From: Tetranychus cinnabarinus | Lineage: Eukaryota > Arthropoda > Arachnida > Trombidiformes > Tetranychidae | DNA: 64,000 nt | Direction: 5' to 3' | Assembly: GCA_022266195.1 (NCBI GenBank) | Contig: WHVY01000001.1 | Span: forward strand, 3,658,001 to 3,722,000 | Shown here: piece by piece, positions 49,097 through 58,731 of the stretch | Numbering within the stretch: position 1 is the stretch's first letter | Layout: each line of letters opens with the position of its first letter | Program-made: the position numbers and the translations under genes | Notes under the pieces: model-generated | What the model was told of the DNA's origin: nothing | Seen by the model: only the letters and a program-made list of their open reading frames with translations | Databases searched by the model: none

Positions 49097-49315
49097 GTTG
49101 AAGAAAAAAAAGAGAAGCAAAAGAGTTCGACCATTTTTAGTGCATTTCGATTGGAAATTCTGGAAAAAATTGTCAAGACTAATCAATATATGGTTGGACG
49201 AGAGTGAAATATGCTGGAAAATGAACTAGGATTAACTGATACTCAAGTCAAAGTCTCAGTTCCAGATGGAAGGATAAAATTGAGACAAAATCAGCTATCT
49301 GATGGTTTATTTTGA
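49097..49315 (+). pseudogene. degenerate homeobox exon (VAX/EMX/NOT-like)
   Basis: After an acceptor (TAACAG) one frame reads KSSTIFSAFRLEILEKIVK, NQYMVGRE, TGA stop (49205-49207), NMLENELGLTDTQVKV, then SVPDGRIKLRQ. This follows a homeodomain of the VAX/EMX/NOT type: the QYVVGRE(R) motif between helices 1 and 2 and LxLTxTQVKV leading into helix 3. The invariant WFQNRR of helix 3 is replaced by SVPDGR, and helix 2 contains the stop. DNA binding would be lost. No other exons of the gene were found nearby. Confidence 0.65.
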
Positions 49316-50347
49316 AATTTCAAGCTATAGCTAATTTTGGATAAACAATAGTGATCAACTGATTTTTCTTAATTTTCATCGATTTAGCAATACAATTGAT
49401 TGTTGCGTCAATGTTGCGAAGAGATTCAGTTGATTTTACTTTCAAACATATGTTAAGAGTTTCATCGCTGGTCTGGAATCCAAAAAGCTCAATTCTGGTC
49501 AACCTTCTCGGGTATGGCAATTGTGTTTCAATCCTTGTTTAAAGCCAGAGTAGAGAACAAGTATTTGATTATCTCCAACGAAAGTTTAAGTCCAAATGAG
49601 TATTTGAATGATCGCAAAACTGTAATTGTATACTTCAATTAAAATTGAATTTTCTTATAATAAGCTAATCATGATGGTACAAGATGATGCTCAGCATTGT
49701 GTATCATAGATTATCAGTTATTACTCACCTAGATCCTATTTGAGATTTAATCGCGATTGCAATAATGGAGACAATAGGATTAAGTTTATAAGATTTTTAA
49801 TGTTACATATTGACAAAAATCAATCATGCAAACAACAAAATGTTTTGATTATCTATATGAGCAAAAGTTGGTGTACATTATCTACAATTTTTGAATCATA
49901 TTATCCACAAGATAATTTTCAGTGAAGTGTGGTAACACTAATATGAATTGCATAATATAGCAGAAAAAAATAAATCACAATCATTGAAAGCAATTGAAGA
50001 ACCAAAAAATATCAATCAAACAAATTACATTGATAAAAGGGGAAAGAAAATGATCTTTGAATGATGACGAAAAAGGAGATCGAGGAGAACTTCCATCACA
50101 GAAGCATATTAATTCTGTAAAATAAACATTTGGAAATATTTCCATGAGTTTTGTAAGCAAATCAAAACACGACAATGAAGTAACGTAGATATTCCAGAAA
50201 TCTAAATTTTACATGCAAAGCCAGCAACCATAGAGAAATGATCATAACATTATCAACAATACAATAAAATTCCATGAAATGGGTGTATGCTTTGAGTGAT
50301 GTTTTGTTTCCAGAGCAATGGTAAGCTTTGTGTTCATACAATTATTT
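49316..50347. other. intergenic region
   Basis: AT-rich. Short frames at 49320-49520, 49740-49925 and 49981-50175 have no domain or good context. Confidence 0.5.
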
Positions 50348-50800
50348 TTAGCTGCTGGTGTTGTTGGTTAATTCTTTGTAGGTTTCGGTGGAGAAACATT
50401 CTTTAAGATCACTCTCATTTAAATCGGCTCCATGAGCATTCTTAGCATGAGCCATAAACAGTTGTTTCAATAAGGCCAATTCTTTCGATAGGATGACAAT
50501 CTTTTGTTGAAGCTCTTCATTCTCGGCCTTCAATGAATTGACCCTCTCCAAGGTTTGTATAGTCTTTACCTTTGACTTGTGTCTGGATTTTTTAACAGCA
50601 ATGTTGTTTCGCTGCCTCTTTTTACGATACTCGTCGCTATTTTTATCCATAACAACACGATTCACTTTAGCATATTGAGTTTTACTGGTATCTGATCCAG
50701 AGGCCTCAGAAGAATCAAAATTGGAATCAGAAGAGTAACCATCTCGACTGCAACTTGCATCATCCATTTCATCACGTCTCTTTTTCCTTTGAGGGCCCAT
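50348..50800 (-). CDS. CEBPG: C/EBP-gamma-like bZIP transcription factor
   Basis: An intronless frame of 150 residues from the ATG at 50800 (MGPQRKKRRDEMDD), the same length as vertebrate C/EBP-gamma. After an acidic Ser-rich segment, the basic region reads NSDEYRKKRQRNNIAVKKSR, the C/EBP family hallmark. The leucine zipper runs through LERVNSLKAENEELQQKIVILSK with the C/EBP-typical tail LALLKQLFMAHA. There is no N-terminal activation domain, as in C/EBP-gamma, so it probably works as a heterodimer partner. It binds CCAAT/enhancer-type sites in the nucleus. The 5' flank on the minus-strand side (50.8-51.4 kb) has no second exon. Confidence 0.93.
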   Translation of the reverse strand: MGPQRKKRRDEMDDASCSRDGYSSDSNFDSSEASGSDTSKTQYAKVNRVVMDKNSDEYRKKRQRNNIAVKKSRHKSKVKTIQTLERVNSLKAENEELQQKIVILSKELALLKQLFMAHAKNAHGADLNESDLKECFSTETYKELTNNTSS

Positions 50801-51484
50801 AGTTAGTTGATTAACTATCACTAGTTCAAACTATAATGATGAATGCACACTAATAACGTCAGGAATGGTGATAACAATCAGCATTAAAAAAAGTCTCCGT
50901 TGTATAAATCTCGTGTCACTGTGACTCCGGTCCAATTTTCTTGTGTTACTTGGTTGTTTTTAGTGGTCGATGGTAGTTGTTTTATAGTGTGTAAATGATG
51001 ATGTGATATATTTACAGGATAAAGTAACCATTAAATTAGAAATAGAAAGTAATTCAACTTTAAATGAATGATAAATACAAACAACAGAATAAGAGTCAAA
51101 AGAAGAAAGCAAAAGGGTAGGTAACAGTGTCAAGGGATGTTGATGATGAAATACTCTACTAAAAAAGAAATATTTGTTTTTAAACGAAAACTCTATAGTG
51201 TAGATTGAAACTTAATCTTCATGAATTCAGATGATGAAACACAATTCATTCAACAAACCTGCCGATAACATATTTCATAAGAAAATGTAAGGTTTACTGG
51301 CAAATCAACAGAATGAGTGAGTCAACAAATAGCAGCAAAGTGAAGCAAACAAGAAATGTGAGTCGAGTGAGATTTTGTGAGAGTCATGAAGTTGGTTTTC
51401 AAGATAAATGAATTGCATAAATGGTATGAAATTTTTTCATCTTGCCTTTTTCCCTGAAATCGGCCTTTTTATACTGTAACAGCT
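50801..51484. other. C/EBP 5' flank
   Basis: Presumed promoter and leader of the C/EBP gene on the minus strand. No coding signal. Confidence 0.45.
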
Positions 51485-51727
51485 ATGCGTATGCAATTGC
51501 CGGATTTACTCATTTGCTACAAGTTTTACAGGTTTTTATTTTACTCAACTGTAATGTCAATGATTATTCAGCTGACGTTGGTTGTCATTGGGATAGTTTA
51601 TTACATCATTAGTGGCTCTAAAAGATTGAGATGGTTGAATTTACTTCATTACATGCTCAGGCTTAGTAGTTTTACTCTAGTTATTTGTTATATCCTTATG
51701 AATTCTCTGCATATTTTCCCTATTTAA
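51485..51727 (+). CDS. possible small two- or three-pass membrane protein
   Basis: An 80-residue frame with an ATG. It has hydrophobic runs (LTLVVIGIVYYIIS and SSFTLVICYILM) separated by a basic stretch (GSKRLRWLNLLHY), giving a positive-inside pattern. There is no family match or conserved neighbour, and the TATA-like element lies too close (about 15 bp). It could be a real small gene or a chance hydrophobic frame. Confidence 0.25.
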   Translation: MRMQLPDLLICYKFYRFLFYSTVMSMIIQLTLVVIGIVYYIISGSKRLRWLNLLHYMLRLSSFTLVICYILMNSLHIFPI

Positions 51728-51996
51728 GAGTCTATTAAATGGATTCTCAATGGATCTTCTTGATAACACAAATTTTTCGTATTAAGTCAAAAATTCATCT
51801 TTTATTATTCACCACACCAAGAAAGTACCATTTACTGGTATATCATGGGTGAACTCAATTTTAGGATAATGTATCTCGATCCTTTGGCCACAAACTTTCT
51901 CGCATTGATTTTTAAAATAATCAATTTACATTTCACTACTAGTGAATCACTAGAGTAAAATATCCTTACGTTTATAAATCCTGCTATGATCAATTA

Positions 51997-52117
51997 CAGG
52001 GTGTTAAGAAAGTTCGTGTGAGGGGCGAAATAGCAGCTTCCTAATCATAACATCAAAAAATGTATAATGCGCAGGGAAATTATTTTTTCCCCTCACACGA
52101 ACTTTCTTAACACCCCG
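51997..52117. mobile_element. 121-bp MITE (mariner-type ends)
   Basis: Terminal repeats of 29 bp with one mismatch begin CAGGGTGTTAAGAAAG at the left and CGGGGTGTTAAGAAAG on the opposite strand at the right. TA flanks both sides (51995-51996 and 52118-52119). The uninterrupted sequence at 48.32 kb (GATCAATTATATTGTCAC) shows the empty site and proves precise insertion at TA. Confidence 0.92.
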
Positions 52118-52533
52118 TATATTGTCACTCTTTCATCAATATTCATCGATTCTTCTTTCAATACTATCGACATTTAAAATAGATTACAGTAAAACTTCAA
52201 ATTTCATCTAGAGAAAATGGTTTGTTTTGAATTAAATTGCTTTACAAGTTAAAGTAAATGGAAATTAGATTAAGTCCAGAACGATCAGCCATTTTTTCAA
52301 TATTTTCAGCAAAATTTTTTCGAATTCAGAGTGATTCAGATTATCTCCCTTGGCATATCTACCTCTGTGTAATGCCTGAAACTTTCAGATCATGTATGTT
52401 GGCTCTAATTTGTCGTGGCTCATGAATCAATGAATCTTTTAGTCTTTTTTGCTAATCAATCCACCAAAGAATTAGTTGATTTATTTTTTAGGCTAAATCT
52501 ATTATCTATTATTTGTTTGATATTTAATTATTA

Positions 52534-53813
52534 GGGCATCCCATGCAAGTTTAGAAATGAATTTTATTGAATATTTTTTGAATGGCTACACAGAATGAAA
52601 TGAAATTTTCAGGGTTATATATAGTCACCCTCAGCTTCAATTACTCGGGCCCAACGCTCAGGCAACTTTGATACACCATCCATTAGGCCACGCCCATTCA
52701 AGTTTTCAACGACTTCGTTTAAATTAGCCGAAAATTGGTCCCAGTCAGTGGCAACCCTTTCTTTTAAACCTCTTTTTAATGGACCGAAACAGCAAAAGTC
52801 TAAAGGGCTGATATCTGGGGAGTACGGTGGATGGGTCCAGAGGGTGATTCCCTTTTCTTCAAGATAACTCTTTACAACTTGAGCCTTGTGCGGTCGCGCG
52901 TTATCATGTAGTAACCAGAGGTGATTGCTATCTCTTGTACCAAGCCAGGAGTCAATATGTTTATCGAGGAAGTCACGGTACACAGTTCCATCAACAGAGG
53001 TTTTTTCAGGAAGGAGCTCCCAGAATGCAATTTTGTCGTACTCCATAGCCATAATAAGCATTCTTTTCTCTCCATGAATATTTTGACGCACAACAGATTG
53101 AGCTTTCTCACCTGGCATTCTCCAGCTCCTTGCTTGGTCCCTATTCGGTGCCATGTAAAGAGCGACCCAAGACTCGTCAATAGTTATTGTTCTTTTGAGT
53201 AGTGCTTGTGTTTTGCGGTATAATTGTAAATTATTTTCGCAACAAATCAGCCGGGTTTCTTTCTGGTGTGGTGTCAGTTCATGGGGTACCCATTTGTTCA
53301 CAAGCTTCTTCATCTTCAAGTCCTGCGTTACAATTCTGTGGCACGTTGATTTAGGAATTCCCGTATAGCTCGCTAATGACTCCATTGACCAAGCTCTCGA
53401 ACTAACAAAAGAAGCTTTGATTTTCTCTAATCTTTCATGGTGAAGTCGGCTGTCCGATCGATCGCCTCCATAATTCACTCTATAGTCCATATCTCCTTTT
53501 CTTATGCGGGTACACCAACTATCCACAGTAGACTTTTTAGGGGCTGAGGTTCCAAGTAATTTTACCAAGTTTGAATGAATAATACCACCTGAGTGCTCCA
53601 AACCGACACAAAATTTAGTAAAATAGAAACATTGATGGTCATCACTTGATTTTTTTATATTTTCTAACAACGACATTTTGCTATACCAAAAATTGCTTCA
53701 AATTCAAATAGAAGAAACTTAAACGGTCAAAATGATGTATAAAACTCTCCACTAGGGCGATTGTAGCAAGCGCGGCATTCAAAAACTCGTTTCTAAACTT
53801 GCATGGGATGCCC
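52534..53813 (-). mobile_element. complete mariner element (1,280 bp)
   Basis: Terminal inverted repeats of about 31 bp start GGGCATCCCATGCAAGTTTA and differ at only two positions, both transitions. TA at 52532-52533 and 53814-53815 is the target duplication. The matching empty site is in the duplicated segment near 48.83 kb. The element carries one intact transposase on the minus strand. Similarity of the ends and the open frame suggest a fairly recent insertion. Confidence 0.95.
52615..53676 (-). CDS. mariner transposase (DD34D)
   Basis: 353 residues, full length for the family, from a good ATG. The N-terminal helix-turn-helix region includes SMESLASYTGIPKSTCHRIV. The linker carries the mariner motif WVPHELT. 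The catalytic core shows TIDESWVALY (first Asp), LWLLHDNARPHKA (second Asp) and HPPYSPDISPLDFCCF, with the third Asp 34 residues after the second. These are the DD34D triad and the HDNARPH and YSPDLxPxD signatures. No stop or frameshift interrupts it, so it may be active. Cut-and-paste movement at TA sites is expected. The coding region sits wholly between the two terminal repeats. Confidence 0.96.
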   Translation of the reverse strand: MSLLENIKKSSDDHQCFYFTKFCVGLEHSGGIIHSNLVKLLGTSAPKKSTVDSWCTRIRKGDMDYRVNYGGDRSDSRLHHERLEKIKASFVSSRAWSMESLASYTGIPKSTCHRIVTQDLKMKKLVNKWVPHELTPHQKETRLICCENNLQLYRKTQALLKRTITIDESWVALYMAPNRDQARSWRMPGEKAQSVVRQNIHGEKRMLIMAMEYDKIAFWELLPEKTSVDGTVYRDFLDKHIDSWLGTRDSNHLWLLHDNARPHKAQVVKSYLEEKGITLWTHPPYSPDISPLDFCCFGPLKRGLKERVATDWDQFSANLNEVVENLNGRGLMDGVSKLPERWARVIEAEGDYI

Positions 53814-53840
53814 TAATAAAATGAAATTGACCAATGTCTA

Positions 53841-54412
53841 TTTGTACTTACTCTTTCGTTCTTTGTACAATTGCTTCTTTGAATAATAAGTTTAGTTTTG
53901 TGATTTCAAGCTATATCCGTTAATAATTATGTAGCCAACTATTACAGAAATTCATAATCTATTATGATAATGAAATTCAATGAAAAAACTCCAGAATAAG
54001 CATCCAGATGAGTCATAAATTACATTATGTTTTTTGCCGACAGGTCTCGCTGCAATTATGTATTTTTCTCAAAAAGTAAACATTGTTTACTTGATTGAAT
54101 GATTGAATATTTTTTTCTGGTTTCAATTTTGACAACGTGTCTTTTGATTTTGATACAATTTCGTTTAATTAGAATTTATTGTCCCAATAATTCAATCTAC
54201 TAAGATCAACTAATCTAATTCCTAGATTCCTGTGATTTCTGTGAATCTAATCTTGTGAATTTACAGTGATTGGTCCTGGTGTTGTGTCCTTGACTTCTAC
54301 TGAAGGTGAAGGTCGAAGGTGGAACTCTAACTCAATCGTATTTTCTTTAGGGTTACGATCAAGGACAGGTGAAGACAAGAAGATTTCCAGGAGAATCCAA
54401 AAGGAACTTAAA
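53841..54412. other. left flank of the dUTPase/LINE block
   Basis: AT-rich until about 54.05 kb. Composition then changes gradually and becomes less AT-rich from ~54.27 kb. Two acceptor-like sites (TTTACAG at 54260-54266 and TTTCTTTAG near 54352) precede the dUTPase, so it may have a spliced leader. The frame before the ATG is open back to 54251 without a Met. Confidence 0.4.
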
Positions 54413-54856
54413 ATGGAACAGTCGATGATTAAACTGAGATTTAAGAAACTGAACACACTGGCCAAAATCCCTACCAGAGCAAGCCCGAGGAGTGCAGGAG
54501 CTGACCTTCATAGTGTTGAAGAGATAATGATCCCTCCTCGTGGGAAACAGCTAATAAAGACAGGCTTACAAGTAGAAATCCCACCTAACTGCTATGGCAG
54601 GATTGCCCCAAGATCGGGCTTGGCCTGGAATCATCACATAGATGTTGGAGCGGGAGTCATAGACCCGGATTACACAGGGGAGGTGAAAGTTCTCCTTTTT
54701 AACCACGGTAAGGATGGATATATGGTTAGAAGGGGTGATCGAATAGCACAACTAATATGTGAGATGGTGATCTATCCAGCCATAGAAGAAGTACAGGATA
54801 ATATGGTATACAAGGAAGGCCGAGGCGTACATGGCTTTGGATCCTCCGGGAGATAA
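54413..54856 (+). CDS. dut: dUTPase (deoxyuridine triphosphatase), trimeric type
   Basis: 147 residues from the ATG at 54413, the normal length. It hydrolyses dUTP to dUMP and pyrophosphate, which keeps uracil out of DNA. All five motifs of the trimeric family are present: 1, SPRSAGADLHS; 2, RIAPRSGLA; 3, HIDVGAGVIDPDYTGEVKV, with the Asp that activates water and the Tyr that excludes ribose; 4, RRGDRIAQLI; 5, GRGVHGFGSSGR, the C-terminal arm that closes over the substrate. No residue looks fatal. Its base composition is richer in G and C than nearby host genes. It is followed by retroelement-type ORFs on the same strand. It could be the host gene, a duplicate, or cargo of the element. Confidence 0.9.
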   Translation: MEQSMIKLRFKKLNTLAKIPTRASPRSAGADLHSVEEIMIPPRGKQLIKTGLQVEIPPNCYGRIAPRSGLAWNHHIDVGAGVIDPDYTGEVKVLLFNHGKDGYMVRRGDRIAQLICEMVIYPAIEEVQDNMVYKEGRGVHGFGSSGR

Positions 54857-55390
54857 GGTATCTGATCTCAACAAATATAAGAAATGTCCGAGAATAATTG
54901 AAATATATAATGAAAATAAAAGAAAAGAAGAGTGTTCTGATAGGAATATCTCTCTGAAGAAAAGATAAATCGATGGATTTACCCTAAGAATAAAAACTAT
55001 AAAATAAAAATCCTTTTCCTTACTCATAATTAAAATATGATCTTATTTCAAATGGGAATACTTTTAATAAACCCTGAGAGATATGAACTCATGAGGCAAA
55101 TCCTCAGGGATACATGAGATGAACTATTTATATTAAAAGACAAATAGGGAGAACAAGGATTGGGAGAACAGTAATTTTCAGATCATCATTCGAACTTCAC
55201 TTTACTGTAACTCTGAAAATAAAAAGTATAACCAACAGTTACTACAACTTAGACTTAGAGTCTTTTCCAAGTAAATTTTAATCAAGTGATTTTATACCAC
55301 AGTCAATAACTAAATATCTAGTTTTATAGTTAATAGTGAAAATACCAGCAATACAACCTCGACTATTTTAGCAGGACAAAGATCTAAATA
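54857..55390. other. spacer and leader before the short ORF
   Basis: Contains CATGAGGCAAATCCTCAGGG and a following ATGAGATGAACTAT, which have a close counterpart at 55.95 kb ahead of the long ORF1. The two leaders look duplicated. No coding signal. Confidence 0.5.
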
Positions 55391-55624
55391 ATGGAGCAAC
55401 GAACCAGGATACCAAAAGGGTTCAAGATACTCATCTCGGGACCCAGATATCAGAAAGGATGTGTCTTCAGGATACTAGAGGAAACGAATAAAGATTTTGG
55501 AGAAATCAGATACATATCCATGAATAGAGACTATACACTGGTAGTAATGAAGAGAGAACAGGATCGAGAAAAAATAGTGGAAATCCTAAAAGAACATGAC
55601 CTGGATGTGGAGCTGGTCATATAG
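55391..55624 (+). CDS. short ORF homologous to part of the ORF1 RNA-binding region
   Basis: 77 residues from an ATG. Almost the whole protein (IPKGFKILISGPRYQKGCVF, DYTLVVMKREQDREKIVEIL) matches residues ~436-500 of the long ORF1 product at 56.4 kb (TPKGFGIFIKGKGYQKGCVE, TYTLVVMKKEQDREKMMEIL). It stops just after that domain half and lacks the zinc knuckles. It is not a random fragment, because it has its own ATG near the domain boundary and a leader like that of ORF1. It may be a stand-alone mini-protein or a truncated duplicate. Confidence 0.6.
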   Translation: MEQRTRIPKGFKILISGPRYQKGCVFRILEETNKDFGEIRYISMNRDYTLVVMKREQDREKIVEILKEHDLDVELVI

Positions 55625-56307
55625 AGGCATCAACCCAAAAAAGAAATCAGATCAAATAAATTAGATGAAACTTGTATTCTATAATAAATGATTTACTGAA
55701 TCAAAAGATTGCAAAACTCACTTTATTTTGGAAATACAATAAAAAATCTGAGAGGTAAGAATAGGAAATAAGGATGATACTAATACTGAAAGATATCAAT
55801 GCAAAGTAATAGTAACAAGCAAATGATAAGAACACAAGCAAAACCAAATTAAGGACAAAAGTTCAAATGAAAAAATTAATCAAGAAGAAAAACAAGGATC
55901 GCTCTGATAACCTCTAGAGGACGTAAAATAAGAGAGGGGGAATAGATACATGAGGTAATAAATCCTCAAAGACATACAAGATAAACTATGCACAATAGAT
56001 AAGAGATGAAACATAAGTCTAAAAAATAAGATTAGATAAGAATAACAGCAACATTCATATATAAAAAGAAATCCAGTAAGAACGTTAACAATAAGCATAG
56101 TCATACTTATTGGTAACTATTATATCATTAGCTATACTCTAAGTTAATAAAAAACTTACAAAAGTATTCCCAACAATCTGTAAAGTAATAACATCTCAAA
56201 TAAATACTTATAGTAGTGATCTCAATTAATTAATAACTTCTTCCTGTGAATAAATATCTCTAGTTAAGATATTTCCCTCATCAACAACTAAAAATCAATA
56301 TAAGACA
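55625..56307. other. spacer and leader before ORF1
   Basis: A-rich and non-coding. Contains CATGAGGTAATAAATCCTCA and neighbouring bases that echo the leader of the short ORF at 55.08 kb. Confidence 0.5.
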
Positions 56308-58463
56308 ATGGAACGAAGTGTGCCCAAAACAATGATAGAACAAGTCGAAAGTAGTAGTGATCTACCAGATACCACACATCAAATAAAGACTACTCAAAGA
56401 AAGTTAAGAAAGTTAATCCAATACAATTGGTACCAAGAAATGCTGAACAACTGGACATCGAGGAAGATACGATTGGTCCAATACTGCAACAAGAGGAAGA
56501 TCTGGATATACTGCAAGGTGGACTGGAACAAATACAGATTCAGTTCTGCCAAAAAGTACCAAAGGCTGAACAAATCGAAGAGTTAGGTCGGTTCCTGGAA
56601 AGTACTCTTCAAGCAAACACAGATGAAGAAATCAGGAGACTTGTGAACAATATGTCAAAGGAGGTAATAAAAGAACATCAAGACACAATGATTCAAATAA
56701 TCTGGAAAAATCCGGCCTCTGGAAGAGAATACAATCCTGAACTGGTACAAGACATCAATAAACTATTGGAGGTAATGAAATGGGGCTTTGGAACTCCGCC
56801 AGGATTGGATATGAAATCAGCAGATGACTTCATCATCATTGAAAATGAAAAATCAATGCAAATTAAAGTCCAAATGTCTCACATTGGAGAAATAGAGAAC
56901 TTTCTATTAGAAGTATTTAAAGACAATGAAATAAGTGATTTGGCGCTTGAATCAGTTGACATACAAAGAAGAAAGGAAATAAGCAAGTGGATTCAGGAAA
57001 TCGAGGATAAAAAAGAGGTTCCAGATCATCTGAAACTAAAGATAGAAAAGCTAAGGAAGGTAAATGGATGGATAGAACTGGGTAAAGAAAAGGAAATCAA
57101 GGAGATCGACTTGCAGAAAATGGAAAACTTCATCAAGGCAGTATGCAAAAATAATAGAACTGCCAAGATTCAAGAAGAAATCTTTAAATATAAAGACGAG
57201 ACAATAAGGGAAATCAAGAGAATTACATCGGAGTTATTACATCCAAGTCCGATAAACACCAACTTGATTCCAAAACCAAAACTCATGAAAGACATCAACA
57301 AGCTGGTAAAAGCAGCAAAATGGACATTTGAAAAGAAAGCATCGAAGCGAAAAGGGAAAAAGAACCTGAATATCCCAAAAAAACAAGAGGATGACACTAA
57401 AATCCATGATGAGAGTGAAGATATCCCAGCCTTTGAATTTTCGACAAACAATTCAGAGAATGGTACCTCTGATCACAATCAAAACTCTGATAAACAGGCA
57501 GATGTAATGATGGAGGTTACTGGATATCAGACTCTAAAAAGGAAAAATGAGACTGAAAGAGAAGCCCAAATGATGGTAAATCCCAATGAGCCAAAGAAAA
57601 GAAAGTTGAATGAAGCAGTTATATGGAAAGGAGATGGAGATAAAAAAGAAAAATTTTGCATCGAGGTATCGAAGTTCTCAAGAAAAGATGATAAAATTAT
57701 CAACAATCATATTAAACCATGGAGCTACGAAACTCCAAAAGGATTTGGTATATTTATCAAAGGAAAAGGATATCAGAAAGGGTGCGTTGAACGCATACTT
57801 GATGAGACAGAAGAAGAGTTTGGTGCCATAAAGAACATATTTTCAGACAGGACGTATACACTAGTCGTAATGAAAAAAGAACAAGACAGAGAAAAGATGA
57901 TGGAAATCCTCAAAGAAAATGAAGGTCTTGAAATAGAATCAGCCAAGTATCGGTATCCTCAAATAAAGTTCTCTGTGCATGAAAGCATGTTGACTCAAGG
58001 AACAGAGAGATTAATTGAGGAAGTGAAGAAATGGAATGGCTTGAAAAAGTTCAAAAGGGAGAAGTTTATCCTATCGTCAATACATCCCATAAGTAATACA
58101 AAATTTGTAATACTAGTATTAGAGGTTCATCCTCACATTAGGAACTACATTATGGAGACTCTCGATGGGGAAATAAGAATACGGAACAAGAGCTTCACAC
58201 TTAGTGACCACTTTGAGATACGAAAGTGCAGGAAATGCGGATCCATAAGACACGGTTGGTGTGGTAACGAAAAACATTGTCTAGATTGTTCAAGAGTCCA
58301 CAGTAAGGATACAAGCTGTGTACATTCAAGGAAATGTCTAACCTGCAAAGGTGGACATAAGACTTTCACATTGGAATGCCCTCTCTTCAAAAGAGAAATT
58401 GAGAATAAAATGGATTTTGTTGATACTACCTATCATTCAATAATGATGGATAGGAACTTCTGA
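56308..58463 (+). CDS. LINE ORF1-like (gag-like) nucleic-acid-binding protein, frame break near the start
   Basis: The long frame is open from 56361 to the stop at 58463 but has no early ATG. An ATG at 56308 opens another frame (MERSVPKTMIEQ...) that overlaps it to 56586, so a shift is needed. Counting from 56427, residues ~50-121, 153-217 and 229-301 are three related helical units, each ending like INKLLEVMKWGF or INKLVKAAKWTF. Then come a disordered Asn/Asp/Lys-rich linker with a KKRK signal (~390), an RRM-like region (~433-595; PKGFGIFIKGKGYQ, FVILVLEVHP) and three zinc knuckles at 601-651: CX2CX4HX2C, CX2CX3HX5C, CX2CX3HX6C. The last part is typical of ORF1 proteins of I/R1/Jockey-type LINEs, which coat the RNA. 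Confidence 0.8.
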
Positions 58464-58731
58464 AAGAAATCAAGAATTCTCTTTCTTTTTCTCTTTAATT
58501 TTGTTATTATCACTAAAATTAAAGTTTCTCCAATAAAATCAATTTTGTCTCAATCAGAAGATTAAGATAGGGGGAAGATAAATACCTTTCCCTAACAACA
58601 GTAAAAACTTTATTTAGTATGAAAAACCTATGACAAACCTAAACCAAGACTTCCTCACTTCCACATTTTTCTCACATTAAGATTAAATCCCTCAGTATAA
58701 CCAAAAGTATTTTTTCTCCCTTCTTTTCAAA

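Larger units (their letters stand above)
51855..53840. repeat. segmental duplication, copy 2 (with two transposon insertions)
   Basis: Matches 48205-48850 in the same orientation, with many substitutions and a ~90-bp loss relative to copy 1. Landmarks include CTTTGGCCACAAACTTTCTC, TTCTTTCAATACTATCGACA and GATCATGTATGTTGGCTCTA. The match is interrupted by a 121-bp MITE and then by a mariner, and it resumes briefly after 53815 (AATGAAATTG). Confidence 0.85.
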
